Assembly (NCBI GenBank): GCA_964456185.1
Contig: CAYVZZ010000004.1
Coordinates: forward strand, 1-45,639
From: CAYVZZ01 sp964456185
GTDB lineage: Bacteria > Pseudomonadota > Gammaproteobacteria > Pseudomonadales > Alcanivoracaceae
DNA: 45,639 bases
Direction of reading: 5' to 3'
The position numbers and the translations under genes were made by a program. Each line of letters opens with the position of its first letter. Positions within the stretch are counted from its first letter, which is position 1. Of this stretch, positions 18,381 to 26,105 are shown in pieces. Below the pieces are notes generated by a model that saw nothing but the letters and a program-made list of their open reading frames with translations, searched no databases and had not been told where the DNA came from.

Positions 18381-18408
18381 ATTATACAAACGAGGAAAAC
18401 ACGTCCAA
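18381..18408 (-). promoter_or_regulatory. Sigma-70 promoter of leuC operon
   Basis: Minus strand -35 TTGGAC (18403-18408), 16-bp spacer, perfect -10 TATAAT (18381-18386). The start point would be near 18374, giving a 5' UTR of about 85 bases. The UTR contains GGGGT and ACCCC segments that could pair but no leader peptide with Leu codons. Confidence 0.7.
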
Positions 18409-18444
18409 TATCGGCCGACCGCAATAATCGACTGCTCAATTCAG

Positions 18445-18540
18445 TTAGTCAGTTAGCACGAACGTCATAAAAAGCGCGATGCAGCTAATGATGATCGGCA
18501 CACTCAAAACTGACACAATAATGATGGATTCCCAAGACAT
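18445..18540 (-). CDS. Candidate 31-residue single-span membrane peptide
   Basis: ATG at 18540 opens 31 codons ending in TAA at 18445-18447: MSWESIIIVSV, then a hydrophobic run to FVLTD. Residues 6-29 would form one membrane helix; the N-terminus carries an acidic residue and the C-terminus an Asp. An AAGG Shine-Dalgarno lies 9-10 bases before the ATG, and a good promoter sits at 18622-18650. It lies upstream of the leuC promoter on the same strand in the 420 bp between leuC and rsmE that hold no other gene. No leucine run, so not a leu leader. No family recognised; could be chance, but promoter, binding site and hydrophobicity agree. Confidence 0.45.
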   Translation of the reverse strand: MSWESIIIVSVLSVPIIISCIALFMTFVLTD

Positions 18541-18621
18541 AAGTAACACCTTAAATGACTTTGTCATTGATCGTCGCCGTTGTCACAACCGCAAGCACGA
18601 CGACAGTGAATTTTCGGTGCT

Positions 18622-18650
18622 ATTATAGAGCCATGCCTGCACCGGCACAA
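18622..18650 (-). promoter_or_regulatory. Candidate promoter for the small membrane ORF
   Basis: Minus strand -35 TTGTGC (18645-18650), 17-bp spacer, perfect -10 TATAAT (18622-18627). It points away from rsmE towards the 31-codon ORF, with a predicted leader of about 75 bases that contains nested CGTCG/CGACG and GTTGT/ACAAC complementary segments. Confidence 0.5.
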
Positions 18651-18707
18651 CAGCCAACGCGCTGTTGCTCGTGCATAATTTCCATACACCACGCCACCGT
18701 AGCTTAT

Positions 18708-19424
18708 ATGAATCTGTTGCTATTGCATCCTCAGGAGCGCCTTAAAAACACCCGTTACTGCATCGCAGGTCGACGCTTCCACCACACCCAGACGCATCTA
18801 AAACTGCAACCCGGGGACACCTTAAAAGCCGGACTATTAAATGAAAAACTGGGCACCGCACAGCTCATCTGTTACAACGCAGACAACATGATTGTCGATT
18901 TCGAGCCGCAACAGGCTCCGCCCACACCAACCGACACGGTTCTCTTACTAGCTCTTCCACGTCCCAAAATGTTAAAACGCATTCTGATAGAGGCCACCAC
19001 CTTTGGCGTGAAGCATATTATTTTATTGAACGCCAGCAAGGTCGACAAAAGCTACTGGAGCACCCCCAAACTTCATCGCACCTTATTGGAAGAAAAATTA
19101 TTACTCGGCCTCGAACAAGCTGGCGACACACTACTGCCCACTTTACAGTTTGAAAAACGCTTCAAGCCTTTCGTGGAAGATCACCTACCCGAGCTTTGCC
19201 AAAAGCGTCACGCTCTGCTTGTTCATCCAGGAGGTCATGCGCCACTGCCCAGCAACCTCACCACACCCGCTATCATTGCTATCGGCCCGGAAGGCGGCTG
19301 GACAGATTACGAATGCGATAAACTTGAACAGGCAAGTTTCAAACGCTATCAATTTGGGCAACGCATTTTACGCGTTGAGACAGCCGTCACAGCGACTCTA
19401 GGCCGCCTCATGGCGCTTTCTTAA
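18708..19424 (+). CDS. rsmE: 16S rRNA m3U1498 methyltransferase (RsmE)
   Basis: SAM-dependent methylation of U1498 in 16S rRNA; SPOUT (trefoil-knot) fold. It has 238 residues from ATG 18708 (MNLLLLHPQERL). A longer open frame reaches back to 18555, but its extra part is low-complexity and not family-like. The C-terminal knot motif is AIGPEGGWTDYECDKL followed by FGQRILRVETAVTATLG, both diagnostic. The ribosome binding site is weak. It is divergent from the small ORF and leuC, and stands before the cco operon with 206 bp between. Confidence 0.93.
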   Translation: MNLLLLHPQERLKNTRYCIAGRRFHHTQTHLKLQPGDTLKAGLLNEKLGTAQLICYNADNMIVDFEPQQAPPTPTDTVLLLALPRPKMLKRILIEATTFGVKHIILLNASKVDKSYWSTPKLHRTLLEEKLLLGLEQAGDTLLPTLQFEKRFKPFVEDHLPELCQKRHALLVHPGGHAPLPSNLTTPAIIAIGPEGGWTDYECDKLEQASFKRYQFGQRILRVETAVTATLGRLMALS

Positions 19425-19457
19425 GCCATCAGAACACGAAGAAACCCTACTACTTAT

Positions 19458-19494
19458 AGCAGTATCTACAAAATTATTACTGGAAAATACTGCT
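19458..19494. repeat. Inverted repeat between rsmE and ccoN
   Basis: AGCAGTAT (19458-19465) and ATACTGCT (19487-19494), 8-bp perfect arms 21 bases apart. A second, GCCGA/TCGGC around 19550-19566, lies closer to ccoN. Neither has a U-run. They may end rsmE transcription or serve as an operator; no canonical Anr/FNR box (TTGAT-N4-ATCAA) was found here. Confidence 0.35.
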
Positions 19495-19630
19495 TTGCTC
19501 AGTAAAATAAGCCTCCCGCGAGACGCCTATACCGGTGTAGTACCGTTTTGCCGACAATTTATCGGCAGCGGCCGGATCGCGGCACACAGGTTCCAACTGG
19601 CTCGGGCCACCACCTGAATAGAGGCAATTC

Positions 19631-21100
19631 ATGCAATCTCAAGAAACCTATAACGATCAAGTCATCCGACTATTCCTGCTTGCCGCCATCGTATGGGGCA
19701 TTATTGGCATGAGTATCGGGGTTTATATCGCCGCCGAACTCTATTGGCCGGGAATAAGCTTCGGTATTCCTGAACTCATCTTCAGCCGCATGCGGCCTGA
19801 CCACACCTTCGGCGTTATTTTCGCCTTTGGTGGTAGTGCACTTATTGGTACCAGCTTTTATGTGGTGCAACGCACCTGCCACGTCCGGCTTGCCTACGAC
19901 AAACTGGCCACCTTTGTGTTCTGGGGCTACCAGCTTGTTTGTCTTCTTGCCATGGTCACCATGCCGTTCGGCATTACACAAAGTAAAGAATACGCCGAAC
20001 CGGAATGGTGGATTGATCTGCTATTGGCAGTAGTCTGGATCAGCTACGGCCTTGTTTTCTTTGCCACTTTGGCGCGCCGCCGTATTCGCAACATCTATGT
20101 TGCCTGCTGGTATTACGGCTCTTTCATTATCGCGGTGGGCTTCATGCACATCGTCAACAACTTGGTTATTCCAGTATCCTTCACTCGCTCTGTGCCGATT
20201 TATTCCGGTGTCGTCGATGCCATGGTGCAGTGGTGGTATGGCCATAACGCGGTGGCCTTCTTCCTGACGGCCGGCTTTCTTGGCATGATGTATTACTTCG
20301 TTCCACGTCAGGCCAAGCAGCCCTTGTGGAGCTATCGTTTCTCGATTATTAACTTCTGGGCACTGATTTCTGTCTACATGTGGGCGGGTGCTCACCACTT
20401 AATGTATACCGCCCTGCCGGACTGGGTGCAGTCTGTTGGCATGGTGTTCTCCATGATCCTGTTAATGCCCAGCTGGGGTTCATCGGCAAACGGCCTAATG
20501 ACGTTCAATGGTGTTTGGCACCGCGTCAGCAAAGACCCCGCCGCTAAATTCATGTTCTTGTCATTAGTCTTCTACGCGGCAGCCACACTAGGCGGCGTTG
20601 TCGGCGCCGACAAGACCATCAACTCCCTAACCCACTACACCGACTGGACTATTGCGCACGTACACAACGGCACCCTGGGCTGGGTTGCCATGATTACCAT
20701 CGGTTCCCTGTATGCCATGGCACCGCGTGCGTTAGGCAAGCCTGCCATGCACTCCCATAAAGCCATGGACATTCACTTGTGGTTGCACATTGCAGGCACC
20801 ATTCTCTACGTCGTGTCCATGTGGATTGCGGGTATCACGTCCGGTCTAATGTGGCGCGAAACTGATCCGGACGGCACCCTGACCTACTCGTTCCTTGATA
20901 GCTTCATCGCCATCAAGCCACTATATATCGTGCGTACATTTGGCGGTTGCTTGATCGTAGCAGGTATGGGCATCATGGCTTGGAACTTGTGGCACACAGC
21001 TGACGATGCACGTAAGCGCATCATCAAGCCTAACCCGGTTCCAGTACCCGACCCGGACAGCCATCAGACCCCGAAACCGCAAACTGTCGGCGAGCACTAA
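19631..21100 (+). CDS. ccoN: cbb3-type cytochrome c oxidase subunit I (CcoN)
   Basis: Catalytic haem-copper subunit of the high-affinity oxidase used at low oxygen; integral membrane protein with about 12 helices, 489 residues. By comparison with the Pseudomonas stutzeri enzyme the haem/copper ligands are H58 (low-spin haem), H205 in WYGHNAV, H255/H256 in WAGAHHL, H343 and H345 in TIAHVHNGTLG, and the cross-linked Tyr is Y249. All are present. ATG has a GAGG site. First gene of ccoNOQP; the last three overlap. No ANR box was seen upstream, so expression may be constitutive, as with cco1 of Pseudomonas. Confidence 0.97.
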   Translation: MQSQETYNDQVIRLFLLAAIVWGIIGMSIGVYIAAELYWPGISFGIPELIFSRMRPDHTFGVIFAFGGSALIGTSFYVVQRTCHVRLAYDKLATFVFWGYQLVCLLAMVTMPFGITQSKEYAEPEWWIDLLLAVVWISYGLVFFATLARRRIRNIYVACWYYGSFIIAVGFMHIVNNLVIPVSFTRSVPIYSGVVDAMVQWWYGHNAVAFFLTAGFLGMMYYFVPRQAKQPLWSYRFSIINFWALISVYMWAGAHHLMYTALPDWVQSVGMVFSMILLMPSWGSSANGLMTFNGVWHRVSKDPAAKFMFLSLVFYAAATLGGVVGADKTINSLTHYTDWTIAHVHNGTLGWVAMITIGSLYAMAPRALGKPAMHSHKAMDIHLWLHIAGTILYVVSMWIAGITSGLMWRETDPDGTLTYSFLDSFIAIKPLYIVRTFGGCLIVAGMGIMAWNLWHTADDARKRIIKPNPVPVPDPDSHQTPKPQTVGEH

Positions 21101-21112
21101 GGAGCCAGCATC

Positions 21113-21793
21113 ATGAAACGTCTTTTTGGTATACGTTTTCAGTACTTCGAAGCCATTGAGAAAAACACTTGGTTGCTCGGAATTATGACGGCCATCTTTG
21201 TATCCTTTGGTGGTCTGGCGGAAATCACCCCGCTATTCGCGGCAGCCAACTCGGTTAACGTGCCCAAGAACGTACAGCCTTACGAGCCTTTACGTCTGGC
21301 AGGTTACGAAACCTATGTACACAACGGCTGCTACCTCTGCCACTCGCAGATGATTCGTCGTCTGGACTTTGAAACCAAGCGTTATGGACCGGCGTCAACT
21401 GCGGTAGAGTCTGTCTATGACCGTCCCATGATGTGGGGGTCCAAGCGTACCGGTCCTGACCTGGCACGTGTTGGTGGTAAATACTCTGATGCATGGCAAT
21501 ATGCCCATTTGCGCGACCCGCAAAGCGTTGTGCCCGAGTCAAACATGCCAGACTTCGCCTTTCTGGATGATATTCCAGTTGACCCCGAACAGGTTCAAGG
21601 CGTCATGAAAGCAATGCAAAAGCTGGGCGTTCCGTACAGCGACGAAGAAATTGCCAATGCGCCCAAGAAAGTTAAGGGTAAAAGCAAGCTTGACGCGCTG
21701 GTGGCTTATCTCCAAGGACTTGGCATCGATAACGAGCCCTTTGGCAAGGCGCCTAAGCATCAACCCAAGAAAGAGTTTTTCGCCGCGCCATGA
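21113..21793 (+). CDS. ccoO: cbb3 oxidase monohaem cytochrome c subunit (CcoO)
   Basis: Membrane-anchored monohaem cytochrome c passing electrons to CcoN. It has 226 residues, with one N-terminal helix (about 19-40) and one haem site, C73-Y-L-C76-H77. The motif SNMPDFAFLDD probably supplies the axial Met. The start follows a GGAG site 12 bp after ccoN; the stop overlaps ccoQ (ATGA). Confidence 0.97.
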   Translation: MKRLFGIRFQYFEAIEKNTWLLGIMTAIFVSFGGLAEITPLFAAANSVNVPKNVQPYEPLRLAGYETYVHNGCYLCHSQMIRRLDFETKRYGPASTAVESVYDRPMMWGSKRTGPDLARVGGKYSDAWQYAHLRDPQSVVPESNMPDFAFLDDIPVDPEQVQGVMKAMQKLGVPYSDEEIANAPKKVKGKSKLDALVAYLQGLGIDNEPFGKAPKHQPKKEFFAAP

Positions 21794-21990
21794 GTTTCCA
21801 TATCGGCACAATGGATGGGGTCATTACTGTTATCCTGATGCTATTGTTCATCGGCATCTGGATCTGGGCTTGGCGTAAAAAGCACAAGCCCACTTTTGAC
21901 CGCATGGCAGCGTTGCCCATGGAAGACGACGTGAATCGCGATACAATCGAATCAACAGATCAAGAAGCAGGGGAAACACACCATGACTGA
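21790..21990 (+). CDS. ccoQ: cbb3 oxidase small subunit (CcoQ)
   Basis: 66-residue single-span subunit that helps assemble or stabilise the complex. One helix at about 9-28 (VITVILMLLFIGIWIWAW) is followed by the basic RKKHK and an acidic tail. It overlaps ccoO by 4 bp and ccoP by 8 bp, which marks it as part of the same tightly coupled operon. Confidence 0.9.
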   Translation: MSFHIGTMDGVITVILMLLFIGIWIWAWRKKHKPTFDRMAALPMEDDVNRDTIESTDQEAGETHHD

Positions 21991-22942
21991 TTTCTGGACT
22001 GTCATGAGTCAATACTGGCCGGGTGAGTTCTGGTCAACTTGGGCGATGGTTATCATTACCATCAACTACGGCAGCATTTTGTTCCTATTCCTTTGGGGAC
22101 CTTGGGTCGACATCCCCACAGCGGAAGACGGCACCACCGGGCACGTTTGGTCTCACGGCAACATTCGTGAGTCGCTACACAAATTGCCGGTTTGGTGGTT
22201 GATTATTTCCACCATTGGCTTCGTCGTTGCTTTCTGCTACCTCATCCTCTACCCCGCCTATGGCTCTAGCAAAGGCATATTGGGCTGGACAGCATACGAA
22301 CAGATGATGGACGGCTTGGCCGAAGATCATCAGAAGATGAAACCCATGCTGGATCGCATTGAATCCACGCCCATTCTGGAATTGGCAAAAGATGACCAGT
22401 CCATGCGCTATGCCAACCGCCTTTTCGAAGACAACTGCGCGGCTTGCCATAGCTATGATGCCCAAGGCAATCATGTCGTTGGCGCTCCCAATCTTACAGA
22501 CAATACTTGGCAATTTGGCGGAAGCGTAAAAGCCGTTCATCACAGTATTGCCGCTGGCCGTAACGGCATCATGCCGGCTTGGAGCTCGGCGCTAACCTAC
22601 GGCGAAATCAAAAACGTTGCCAACTATGTACTCAGTCTGTCTGGCGCGCCACATGAAACCGCTGCAGCCCACGCTGGCGAACGCGTATTCAAAACCAACT
22701 GTGTGGCTTGCCATGGTGCTGATGCCGAAGGTAACCAGCTGCTGGGCGCGGTTAACCTGACCGACGACGTGTGGAAATGGGGTGGCAGCTTAGAGGCTGT
22801 TATACACACCATTGAACACGGTCGTAAAGGCCACATGCCCACTTGGAGCAAGCGCCTGAACAAGACTGAAATCAAAGTGTTGGCCGCATGGGTATTAAGT
22901 CATGACAACACCAAAGAAGCCGTTGCAGCCCTCAACAAATAA
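21983..22942 (+). CDS. ccoP: cbb3 oxidase dihaem cytochrome c subunit (CcoP)
   Basis: Dihaem cytochrome c that accepts electrons from soluble c-type cytochromes and feeds CcoO. It has 319 residues. Two membrane helices lie near 19-40 and 70-90, the two-helix form. Haem sites are C152-A-A-C155-H156 and C240-V-A-C243-H244, each followed by the repeated GAPNLTD/GAVNLTD module and a downstream Met. A GGGGAA site sits before the ATG inside ccoQ. The 3' end overlaps the next ORF by 41 bp. Confidence 0.97.
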   Translation: MTDFWTVMSQYWPGEFWSTWAMVIITINYGSILFLFLWGPWVDIPTAEDGTTGHVWSHGNIRESLHKLPVWWLIISTIGFVVAFCYLILYPAYGSSKGILGWTAYEQMMDGLAEDHQKMKPMLDRIESTPILELAKDDQSMRYANRLFEDNCAACHSYDAQGNHVVGAPNLTDNTWQFGGSVKAVHHSIAAGRNGIMPAWSSALTYGEIKNVANYVLSLSGAPHETAAAHAGERVFKTNCVACHGADAEGNQLLGAVNLTDDVWKWGGSLEAVIHTIEHGRKGHMPTWSKRLNKTEIKVLAAWVLSHDNTKEAVAALNK

Positions 22943-23201
22943 GGCTGACGGCAAACAGCACGATATCGAGGATAAAGCCTGGTATCGTGCGCCGATCATT
23001 TGGCTGGGCGCTTTCATAGGCGCCCTAATCATCTTCGGCTATACACAGCTCATCATTGTGAGCCATCAAAACGCCGTTGATCGCCCCCCTCTTCCCCAGA
23101 ACGACTCCCAAGAAATCACCCACATTTTTGGCGTGCCCTTGCAGCCGCAAGAAGCCGACAAACCACAACACAATGCAGCCGACAATGGCACAGAACGATA
23201 A
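22902..23201 (+). CDS. Unidentified single-TM protein in the ccoH position
   Basis: 99 residues: a polar, Lys-rich N-terminus, one helix at about 31-52 (PIIWLGAFIGALIIFGYTQ), and a Pro/Asn/Gln-rich tail. The only ATG (22902) overlaps ccoP by 41 bp; TTG at 22923 is an alternative, and neither has a strong binding site. In Pseudomonas and many relatives ccoG and ccoH lie between ccoP and ccoI; here no ccoG exists and this short protein fills the ccoH slot. A WYR-x-P-x-x-W start before the helix is faintly like FixH/CcoH, but the protein is about 50 residues shorter, so a FixH call is only a guess. Confidence 0.65.
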   Translation: MTTPKKPLQPSTNKADGKQHDIEDKAWYRAPIIWLGAFIGALIIFGYTQLIIVSHQNAVDRPPLPQNDSQEITHIFGVPLQPQEADKPQHNAADNGTER

Positions 23202-25641
23202 GCTTTCTGCCACACCACGCAACAACCTGCCCGCCCAGGGCACCTGTTACCACTGTGGTGAAGCCATCCCGAAAGGCAGTCATCTTGACGCCCGCGTAGC
23301 CGGAAAGCGTCGCCATTTTTGCAGCGAAAACTGTTTATCTACTGCAGAATGGATCAACAAATCAGGGTTGGGTGATTTTTATCAGCTAAGAACCGGCCCG
23401 TCCGAAAGATCCACCACCGACAAAACCGATAAAGCAGACAACTGGAGTTCTCACTCGCTACTGCGTCACGTCGTGCGCGATAAGGGAAAAGGGCTCAAAG
23501 AAGTCAATCTGCTGATCGACGGCATGCACTGCGCAGGCTGTGCTTGGCTGATCGAACGCGCCCTGCTCAAATTAGGCGGTGTACCCGACATACAAATCAA
23601 TCCGGTTACCCACCGAGCTTGTCTGACCTATGACGACAACCGCACCAGCCTACCCGACATCCTGAAAACCTTAAGCCAAGCCGGGTACCAACCTAGGCCA
23701 CTAGAATCGGCTGCACTGGACAACTCACGCCTAGAAGAAAGTCGCGATTTATTAAAACGCATTCTTGTAGCGGGTTTCGGCATGATGCAGGTGATGATGT
23801 TTGCGTTTGTCCTCTACATGCGCAATTTCAACCCGTTGCCGCCCGGTACCGATCAACTCTTCCGCTGGCTGGGCTTTCTGGTGGCCACCCCGGTGGTGTT
23901 CTATTCGGCGCTACCCTTTTTCCGTGGTGCCATGCATGCGTTGAAACTAAAAGTCTTAAACATGGACGTACCAATTGCCATTGCCATTGCCGCCATCTAC
24001 GGCACCAGCGTTTATCAGGCCATCATGTTTCAGGGAGATGTTTACTTCGAATCCGTCAGCATGCTGGTTTTCTTTCTGCTCTGTGGACGTTATGTCGAGA
24101 TGCGAGCACGCCATCACTCGGTCGATAACGCGGATGCACTCATTCGACTCACCCCCACCTTTGCCGAGCGCCGCAAAGCAGATGGCACCTTGGAAACTGT
24201 TGCGGTTGTCGAGTTACAGTCTGGTGATCAAGTCCAAGTGCCAGAGGGTGCCCATTTACCGGCCGATGGCGAGTTGCTCAGCACACGCACCCTGCTCGAT
24301 GAATCCTTACTCTCCGGTGAGGTGAGTGCAAGACAACGCCTTGCAGGTGATGACGTCATCGCTGGCAGTCTAGTGCTTGAAGGGCCGATCGATGTTAAAT
24401 TAACTCGTGTTGGCGCAGACACCTTCCTATCGACACTATCCGACCTTTCCACGCGCGCACAAACCCAGCGCCCGAAGCTGACGCGTCAGAGTGAAAAAGC
24501 CACTGCCCGCTTTGTTTTTCGCGTGTTGCTATTAACTGCTGCCACGCTAATCGGCTGGTTATGGTACGACCCGTCTCAAGCTCTGGAAGCCACCATTGCC
24601 GTTCTGGTGGTCGCCTGTCCTTGCGCATTGGGGCTGGCCGCACCGGCCGCCATTACCCGTGCTTTGGGCGTACTTGCCAAACACAACATCCTTGTCGTGC
24701 AGCCGGACGCACTCGACACCATCACACGCATTGATCATGCCATTTTCGACAAAACCGGCACTCTCACCGAGCCGGCATTAAAAACCGACAACACCGACCC
24801 ACAAATACTGCAGTGGGCTGCCAGCTTAGCCAGAGAAAGCCAACACCCCCTATCGCGTGCCTTGGTGGCTGCCAATACTGCTCCCCTACTCGCGGTAGAA
24901 GCGGTTAAATCCTTTCCGGGCATGGGGTTAGAGGGCAAAGTGGCCGGTCATTCCCTGCGGCTTGGTCAGGCCAGTTTTGTTCTGGATGCCGACAGCGCCC
25001 CTTCACATGCGGATGCCAGCCTTGTGGTGGGCGAAAACGGCAGGCTGCTTGCCCGCTTTGAATTGGACGAATCGATACGCCCTGATGCCCAACGTACGCT
25101 GCAACAACTTCAAGCCGAGGATGTTCAATGCGGTGTGCTCAGCGGAGATAGCGATACACGCGTCGCTAACGTGGCGCAGCAACTCCATCTGAGTGACGCC
25201 AAAGGCCGGCAGCGACCGGCGGACAAACTGGAACAGCTGAAAGCCTTGCGCAATGAAGGCAGCTGTCTCCTGGCCGTTGGCGATGGCAGCAACGATGCGC
25301 CAGTTCTTGCCGGTGCCGACGTTTCTGTCGCCTTAACGTCTGGAGCCGAGTTAGCGCAGGCCAATGCGGACGTTCTGTTGTGTGCAGGCAACCTGTCCGG
25401 CCTAATCAGAGTTCGTCAGATTGCCCGCGAAACGCATAAGATACTGCGGCAGAATGAACACTGGGCAATCACTTACAACACCCTCGCCATGCCACTCGCC
25501 GCCTTTGGCTTTATTCCGCCCTGGCTGGCTGCTATCTGCATGTCCATCAGCTCGCTCACGGTAGTGCTTAATGCCCAGCGAATTGGCCGCAAAGCGGAAC
25601 CCGTTGCGACACCATCCTGCTGCGAGGCCACCAGCTCATGA
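23185..25641 (+). CDS. ccoI: Copper-translocating P1B-type ATPase for cbb3 assembly (CcoI/FixI)
   Basis: Exports or delivers copper for the CcoN binuclear centre. About 818 residues; the start is uncertain between ATG 23173 and 23185, neither with a clear ribosome binding site, and both overlap the preceding ORF. The N-terminal cysteine-rich module has C21-x-x-C24 and C46-x3-C50. The heavy-metal-associated domain follows (GMHCAGC, C116/C119), then eight membrane helices. The ion site is CPC at 478-480, the phosphorylated Asp is D522 in DKTGT, and the hinge is GDGSNDAP near 699-706. The frame reaches back to 23077, but that part lacks family features. It overlaps ccoS by 4 bp. Confidence 0.93.
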   Translation: MAQNDKLSATPRNNLPAQGTCYHCGEAIPKGSHLDARVAGKRRHFCSENCLSTAEWINKSGLGDFYQLRTGPSERSTTDKTDKADNWSSHSLLRHVVRDKGKGLKEVNLLIDGMHCAGCAWLIERALLKLGGVPDIQINPVTHRACLTYDDNRTSLPDILKTLSQAGYQPRPLESAALDNSRLEESRDLLKRILVAGFGMMQVMMFAFVLYMRNFNPLPPGTDQLFRWLGFLVATPVVFYSALPFFRGAMHALKLKVLNMDVPIAIAIAAIYGTSVYQAIMFQGDVYFESVSMLVFFLLCGRYVEMRARHHSVDNADALIRLTPTFAERRKADGTLETVAVVELQSGDQVQVPEGAHLPADGELLSTRTLLDESLLSGEVSARQRLAGDDVIAGSLVLEGPIDVKLTRVGADTFLSTLSDLSTRAQTQRPKLTRQSEKATARFVFRVLLLTAATLIGWLWYDPSQALEATIAVLVVACPCALGLAAPAAITRALGVLAKHNILVVQPDALDTITRIDHAIFDKTGTLTEPALKTDNTDPQILQWAASLARESQHPLSRALVAANTAPLLAVEAVKSFPGMGLEGKVAGHSLRLGQASFVLDADSAPSHADASLVVGENGRLLARFELDESIRPDAQRTLQQLQAEDVQCGVLSGDSDTRVANVAQQLHLSDAKGRQRPADKLEQLKALRNEGSCLLAVGDGSNDAPVLAGADVSVALTSGAELAQANADVLLCAGNLSGLIRVRQIARETHKILRQNEHWAITYNTLAMPLAAFGFIPPWLAAICMSISSLTVVLNAQRIGRKAEPVATPSCCEATSS

Positions 25642-25889
25642 ATATTATCTTGGTGTTGATACCACTCACCCTGGCGTTTCTGGCAATAGCTGCTTGGCTT
25701 TTCTTTTGGGCGACCAATCACGGTCAGTTTGACGACATGCAGTCGCCTGCCCTCTTGCCGATGAGTGACAACCTTCCCTCTGAAGAAGAAGAGGATGATG
25801 AAGAAAGCCAAGAGGAAGAATCAGACGACAACGACGACACCGCAGCGGATAACACTGACAACGACACAGACCGTAATAACAACAGCTAA
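25638..25889 (+). CDS. ccoS: cbb3 oxidase maturation protein CcoS
   Basis: 83-residue single-span protein needed for cofactor insertion into CcoN. The helix (4-26) is followed by the family motif WLFFWATNHGQFDD. The C-terminus is an unusually long Asp/Glu/Asn-rich tail (about residues 50-83, runs of EEEE and DDND). Family members are usually near 50-70 residues, so the tail is an extension. The ATG overlaps the ccoI stop. Confidence 0.9.
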   Translation: MNIILVLIPLTLAFLAIAAWLFFWATNHGQFDDMQSPALLPMSDNLPSEEEEDDEESQEEESDDNDDTAADNTDNDTDRNNNS

Positions 25890-25903
25890 ACCGGGGAACA
25901 ATC

Positions 25904-26092
25904 ATGACCACCACCAAACGCGTTATTTGGGGAAGCTTGGTCGCCTTAGCGTGCCTAATCGCCCTCATTGTGCCGATTTACAATCAAATTGAGCCCAGCA
26001 TAGCTGGCATCCCGTTTTTCTACTGGTTCCAGTTCATTTGGATTATCGTCACCGCGGTGATTACCGCGCTCGCTTACAAAGCCGGATTATAA
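25904..26092 (+). CDS. DUF3311 small membrane protein
   Basis: 62 residues with two membrane helices (about 8-26 and 36-60) and the family pattern VPIYNQIEPSIAGIPFFYWFQFIW. DUF3311 proteins are habitually encoded directly before a sodium:solute symporter, as here (13 bp gap), and probably act as a small partner subunit. GGGGAA site before the ATG. Given the broken symporter next to it, its present use is unclear. Confidence 0.88.
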   Translation: MTTTKRVIWGSLVALACLIALIVPIYNQIEPSIAGIPFFYWFQFIWIIVTAVITALAYKAGL

Positions 26093-26105
26093 GGAGCGCT
26101 AAATC

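Noticed and set aside
18555..18707. N-terminal extension of RsmE by 51 residues
   Set aside because: Low-complexity and Cys-rich sequence unlike the family; the protein aligns from MNLLLLHPQERL, and the extension overlaps a promoter-like element on the other strand.
23077..23184. Extension of CcoI upstream of the chosen start
   Set aside because: This part overlaps the preceding small ORF in another frame and has no family features; the cysteine module begins later.
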